This document shows, piece by piece, positions 62,535 through 64,000 of a DNA stretch of 64,000 bases. Every line of letters begins with the position of its first letter. Position 1 is the first letter of the stretch. The stretch lies in NCBI GenBank assembly GCA_038745585.1, contig JBCDLH010000015.1, forward strand, positions 17,811 through 81,810. Reading direction: 5' to 3'. The DNA is from HLUCCA09 sp038745585. Lineage in GTDB: Bacteria > Pseudomonadota > Alphaproteobacteria > Rhodobacterales > Rhodobacteraceae. Made by a program: the position numbers and the translations under genes. The notes below the pieces were generated by a model that made no database searches, was not told where the DNA came from, and was given only the letters and a program-made list of their open reading frames with translations.

Positions 62535-62684
62535 CATCGTCCTGGCAGGAAACCCGCGCCAAGCGCCGCCCGCGAACCATCGCCTCGCCTGCATCGCTCC
62601 GCGCAGAACCGTCACGCCACAGCGTCCCGCCCCTTGACCTTTGTGCGTCTCGCCGCCCATGTGGCGCACAGCGAGGAGATCCCG

Positions 62685-63812
62685 ATGTACCAGCCCGCCA
62701 TCACCGGGACCGGCGTCTTCACCCCCGAGGCGGTGATCACAAATGACGAGCTCGTCATCGCATTCAACGCTTATGCCGACGCTCAAAATACCATCCACGC
62801 CGACGCGATCGCGGCAGGCCGGCATGCCCCGCTAGAGCATTCCTCCTCAGACTTCATCACCCAGGCCTCCGGCATCGAGCAGCGCCACGTCCTCGACAAG
62901 TCCGGTCTCCTCGACCCGGCGGTCATGCACCCGATCCTGCCCGCCCGGCCCGATGACGCGCCCTCGGCCATGGCCGAGATGGCGCTGCCCGCCTGCCGCG
63001 ACGCGCTCGCGCAAGCGGGGGCCGAGGCCGGCGCGGTCGACGCCGTTCTCTGCGCCGCCTCCAATCATGAGCGCCCGTACCCGGCCATCGCCATCGAGAT
63101 CCAGGATCTGCTCGGTACGAGCGGCTTCGGGTTCGACATGAACGTCGCCTGCTCGTCAGCGACCTTTGGCATCCAGGCCGCAGCCGACATGATCCGCACA
63201 GGCTCGATCCGAAAGGCGCTCGTCGTCAATCCCGAGATCTGTTCGGCCCACCTCGAATGGCGCGACCGAGATTGCCACTTCATCTTCGGCGATGTCTGCA
63301 CCGCAGTGCTCCTGGAGCGCGCCGCGGACGCAGAGGGCGCACATTTCCGCATCCGGTCCACGCGCTGCGCCACCGCGTTTTCCAATAACATCCGCAATAA
63401 TAACGGCTTTCTGCGGCGCACCCGGGCCGGTCATATGGAAGACCGCCGCGACATGCTCTTCGTTCAGGAGGGCCGGAAGGTCTTCAAAGAAGTGCTGCCG
63501 ATGGTCTCGGCCCATATCGCCGCGCACCTGTCCGACGAGGGCGTGGCTCCGGACAGGCTCAAGCGGCTCTGGCTCCACCAGGCCAACAAGACGATGAACG
63601 ACTTCATTGGCAAAAAGGTCCTCGGTCGCACGCCCGCCCCCGAGGAGCAGCCCAACATCCTGCAGGACTATGCCAACACGTCGTCGGCCGGCTCGATCAT
63701 CGCGTTTGCACAGCACCAATCGGGTTTCGCCCCGGGCGAGACGGGGCTCATCTGCTCCTTTGGCGCCGGCTACTCCGTCGGCTCGGTCCTTCTCGAACAC
63801 GCCGCTGCGTGA
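62685..63812 (+). CDS. beta-ketoacyl-ACP synthase III-like enzyme
   Basis: This is a 375-residue thiolase-fold enzyme of the FabH type, which condenses an acyl-CoA starter with malonyl-ACP. The catalytic triad is Cys156 (NVACSSATFG), His298 (LWLHQANKTMND) and Asn331 (YANTSSAGSI). It is longer than housekeeping FabH (about 320 residues), with an insertion after the N-terminal strands (YADAQNTIHADAIAAGRHAP region). The neighbouring desaturase suggests a specialised acyl product; biotin- or lipid-related roles are possible. A GAGGAG site precedes the ATG by 6 bases. Confidence 0.88.
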   Translation: MYQPAITGTGVFTPEAVITNDELVIAFNAYADAQNTIHADAIAAGRHAPLEHSSSDFITQASGIEQRHVLDKSGLLDPAVMHPILPARPDDAPSAMAEMALPACRDALAQAGAEAGAVDAVLCAASNHERPYPAIAIEIQDLLGTSGFGFDMNVACSSATFGIQAAADMIRTGSIRKALVVNPEICSAHLEWRDRDCHFIFGDVCTAVLLERAADAEGAHFRIRSTRCATAFSNNIRNNNGFLRRTRAGHMEDRRDMLFVQEGRKVFKEVLPMVSAHIAAHLSDEGVAPDRLKRLWLHQANKTMNDFIGKKVLGRTPAPEEQPNILQDYANTSSAGSIIAFAQHQSGFAPGETGLICSFGAGYSVGSVLLEHAAA

Positions 63813-63843
63813 ACCCCAAAACACCGCACAACGAGCACGCCCA

Positions 63844-63942
63844 ATGCATCGCCTCGCCGCACGCCTCGCCGTCCGCCTTTCCGCCCTCACGGCGCTCCTG
63901 ACGCTGACCGGCTGCGGGATCCCGTTCGTTCCGTTCCTCTGA
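63844..63942 (+). CDS. tiny predicted lipoprotein
   Basis: This is a 32-residue product with a basic start (MHRLAARLAVRL), a hydrophobic segment and a lipobox LTGC followed by only eight residues (GIPFVPFL). Such minimal lipoproteins occur in Rhodobacterales genomes. The ribosome site is weak. It lies 31 bases after the ketosynthase stop and may be in the same transcript. It could be spurious. Confidence 0.45.
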   Translation: MHRLAARLAVRLSALTALLTLTGCGIPFVPFL

Positions 63943-63950
63943 CTGACCCC

Positions 63951-64000
63951 CTCATCTTGGTCGAAATACTCTCGGGGGGTCTGGGGGCGGGGGGTCTGGG
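63951..64000 (+). repeat. dispersed 3' element, copy E (partial, runs to window edge)
   Basis: It reads CTCATCTTGGTCGAAATACT followed by CTCGGGGGGTCTGGGGG. It has the same layout (CTT-TGG, spacer, AAATAY, CGGGGG) as the copies at about 3482, 37062, 45834 and 53352, and begins 8 bases after the small lipoprotein's stop, in the same sense. Confidence 0.55.

Overview
The window is GC-rich DNA from an alphaproteobacterium of the Rhodobacterales (Roseobacter/Rhodobacter relatives). The gene orders glyQ-DUF6446-glyS, priA/fsa/DUF484/xerC/pcs, mreBCD-mrdA-rodA next to leuA, and the class I lysyl-tRNA synthetase are typical of that order. bchE and bchJ show that the organism makes bacteriochlorophyll, so it is probably an aerobic or facultative anoxygenic phototroph. 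No rRNA, tRNA, CRISPR array, prophage or intact insertion sequence was recognised.

Layout. 1-7.0 kb (mostly minus strand) holds glycyl- and lysyl-tRNA synthetases, DUF6446, DUF427 and DUF4864 proteins, and a secreted VPLPA-CTERM protein. 7.2-10.8 kb holds a TerB-like protein, PBP4 (dacB), nadD and a DUF1127-like small protein. 10.9-12.4 kb is nearly gene-free, with a short leader-like ORF, a perfect palindrome and a possible winged-helix remnant. 12.4-14.8 kb holds an anchored hypothetical protein and ettA. 15.2-18.4 kb is a pyruvate formate-lyase operon with an FNR-type box upstream. 18.6-27.6 kb is a C2-sulfonate (isethionate) locus: IclR regulator, TRAP transporter, GMC dehydrogenase, sulfoacetaldehyde acetyltransferase (xsc) and a YeiH-type exporter. 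28.0-32.2 kb is a four-gene membrane glycoconjugate cluster. 32.2-41.3 kb is housekeeping: priA, fsa, DUF484, xerC, phosphatidylcholine synthase and ileS. 41.5-44.7 kb holds a Nudix hydrolase, then bchE-bchJ behind a perfect PpsR-type site. 44.8-51.6 kb holds a 2-hydroxyacid dehydrogenase and the rod-shape operon. 51.6-55.4 kb holds an OxyR-like regulator without the peroxidatic cysteine, and leuA. 55.4-64 kb holds a beta-propeller protein, an SDR plus an iron-sulfur cryptochrome/photolyase (CryB/PhrB type), a divergent Rrf2 regulator and COG0523 GTPase, a DUF6525 protein, a desaturase and a ketoacyl synthase III.

Themes. Two loci (pfl, bchEJ) carry recognisable oxygen- or light-responsive boxes, which suggests redox control typical of facultative phototrophs. 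The sulfonate locus would import isethionate, oxidise it to sulfoacetaldehyde and cleave that to acetyl phosphate and sulfite. A short dispersed element (core CTTCTTTGG ... AAATATC ... CGGGGG) occurs five times. Each copy lies 3' of a gene and reads in that gene's sense, which is the most interesting unexplained structure seen here.
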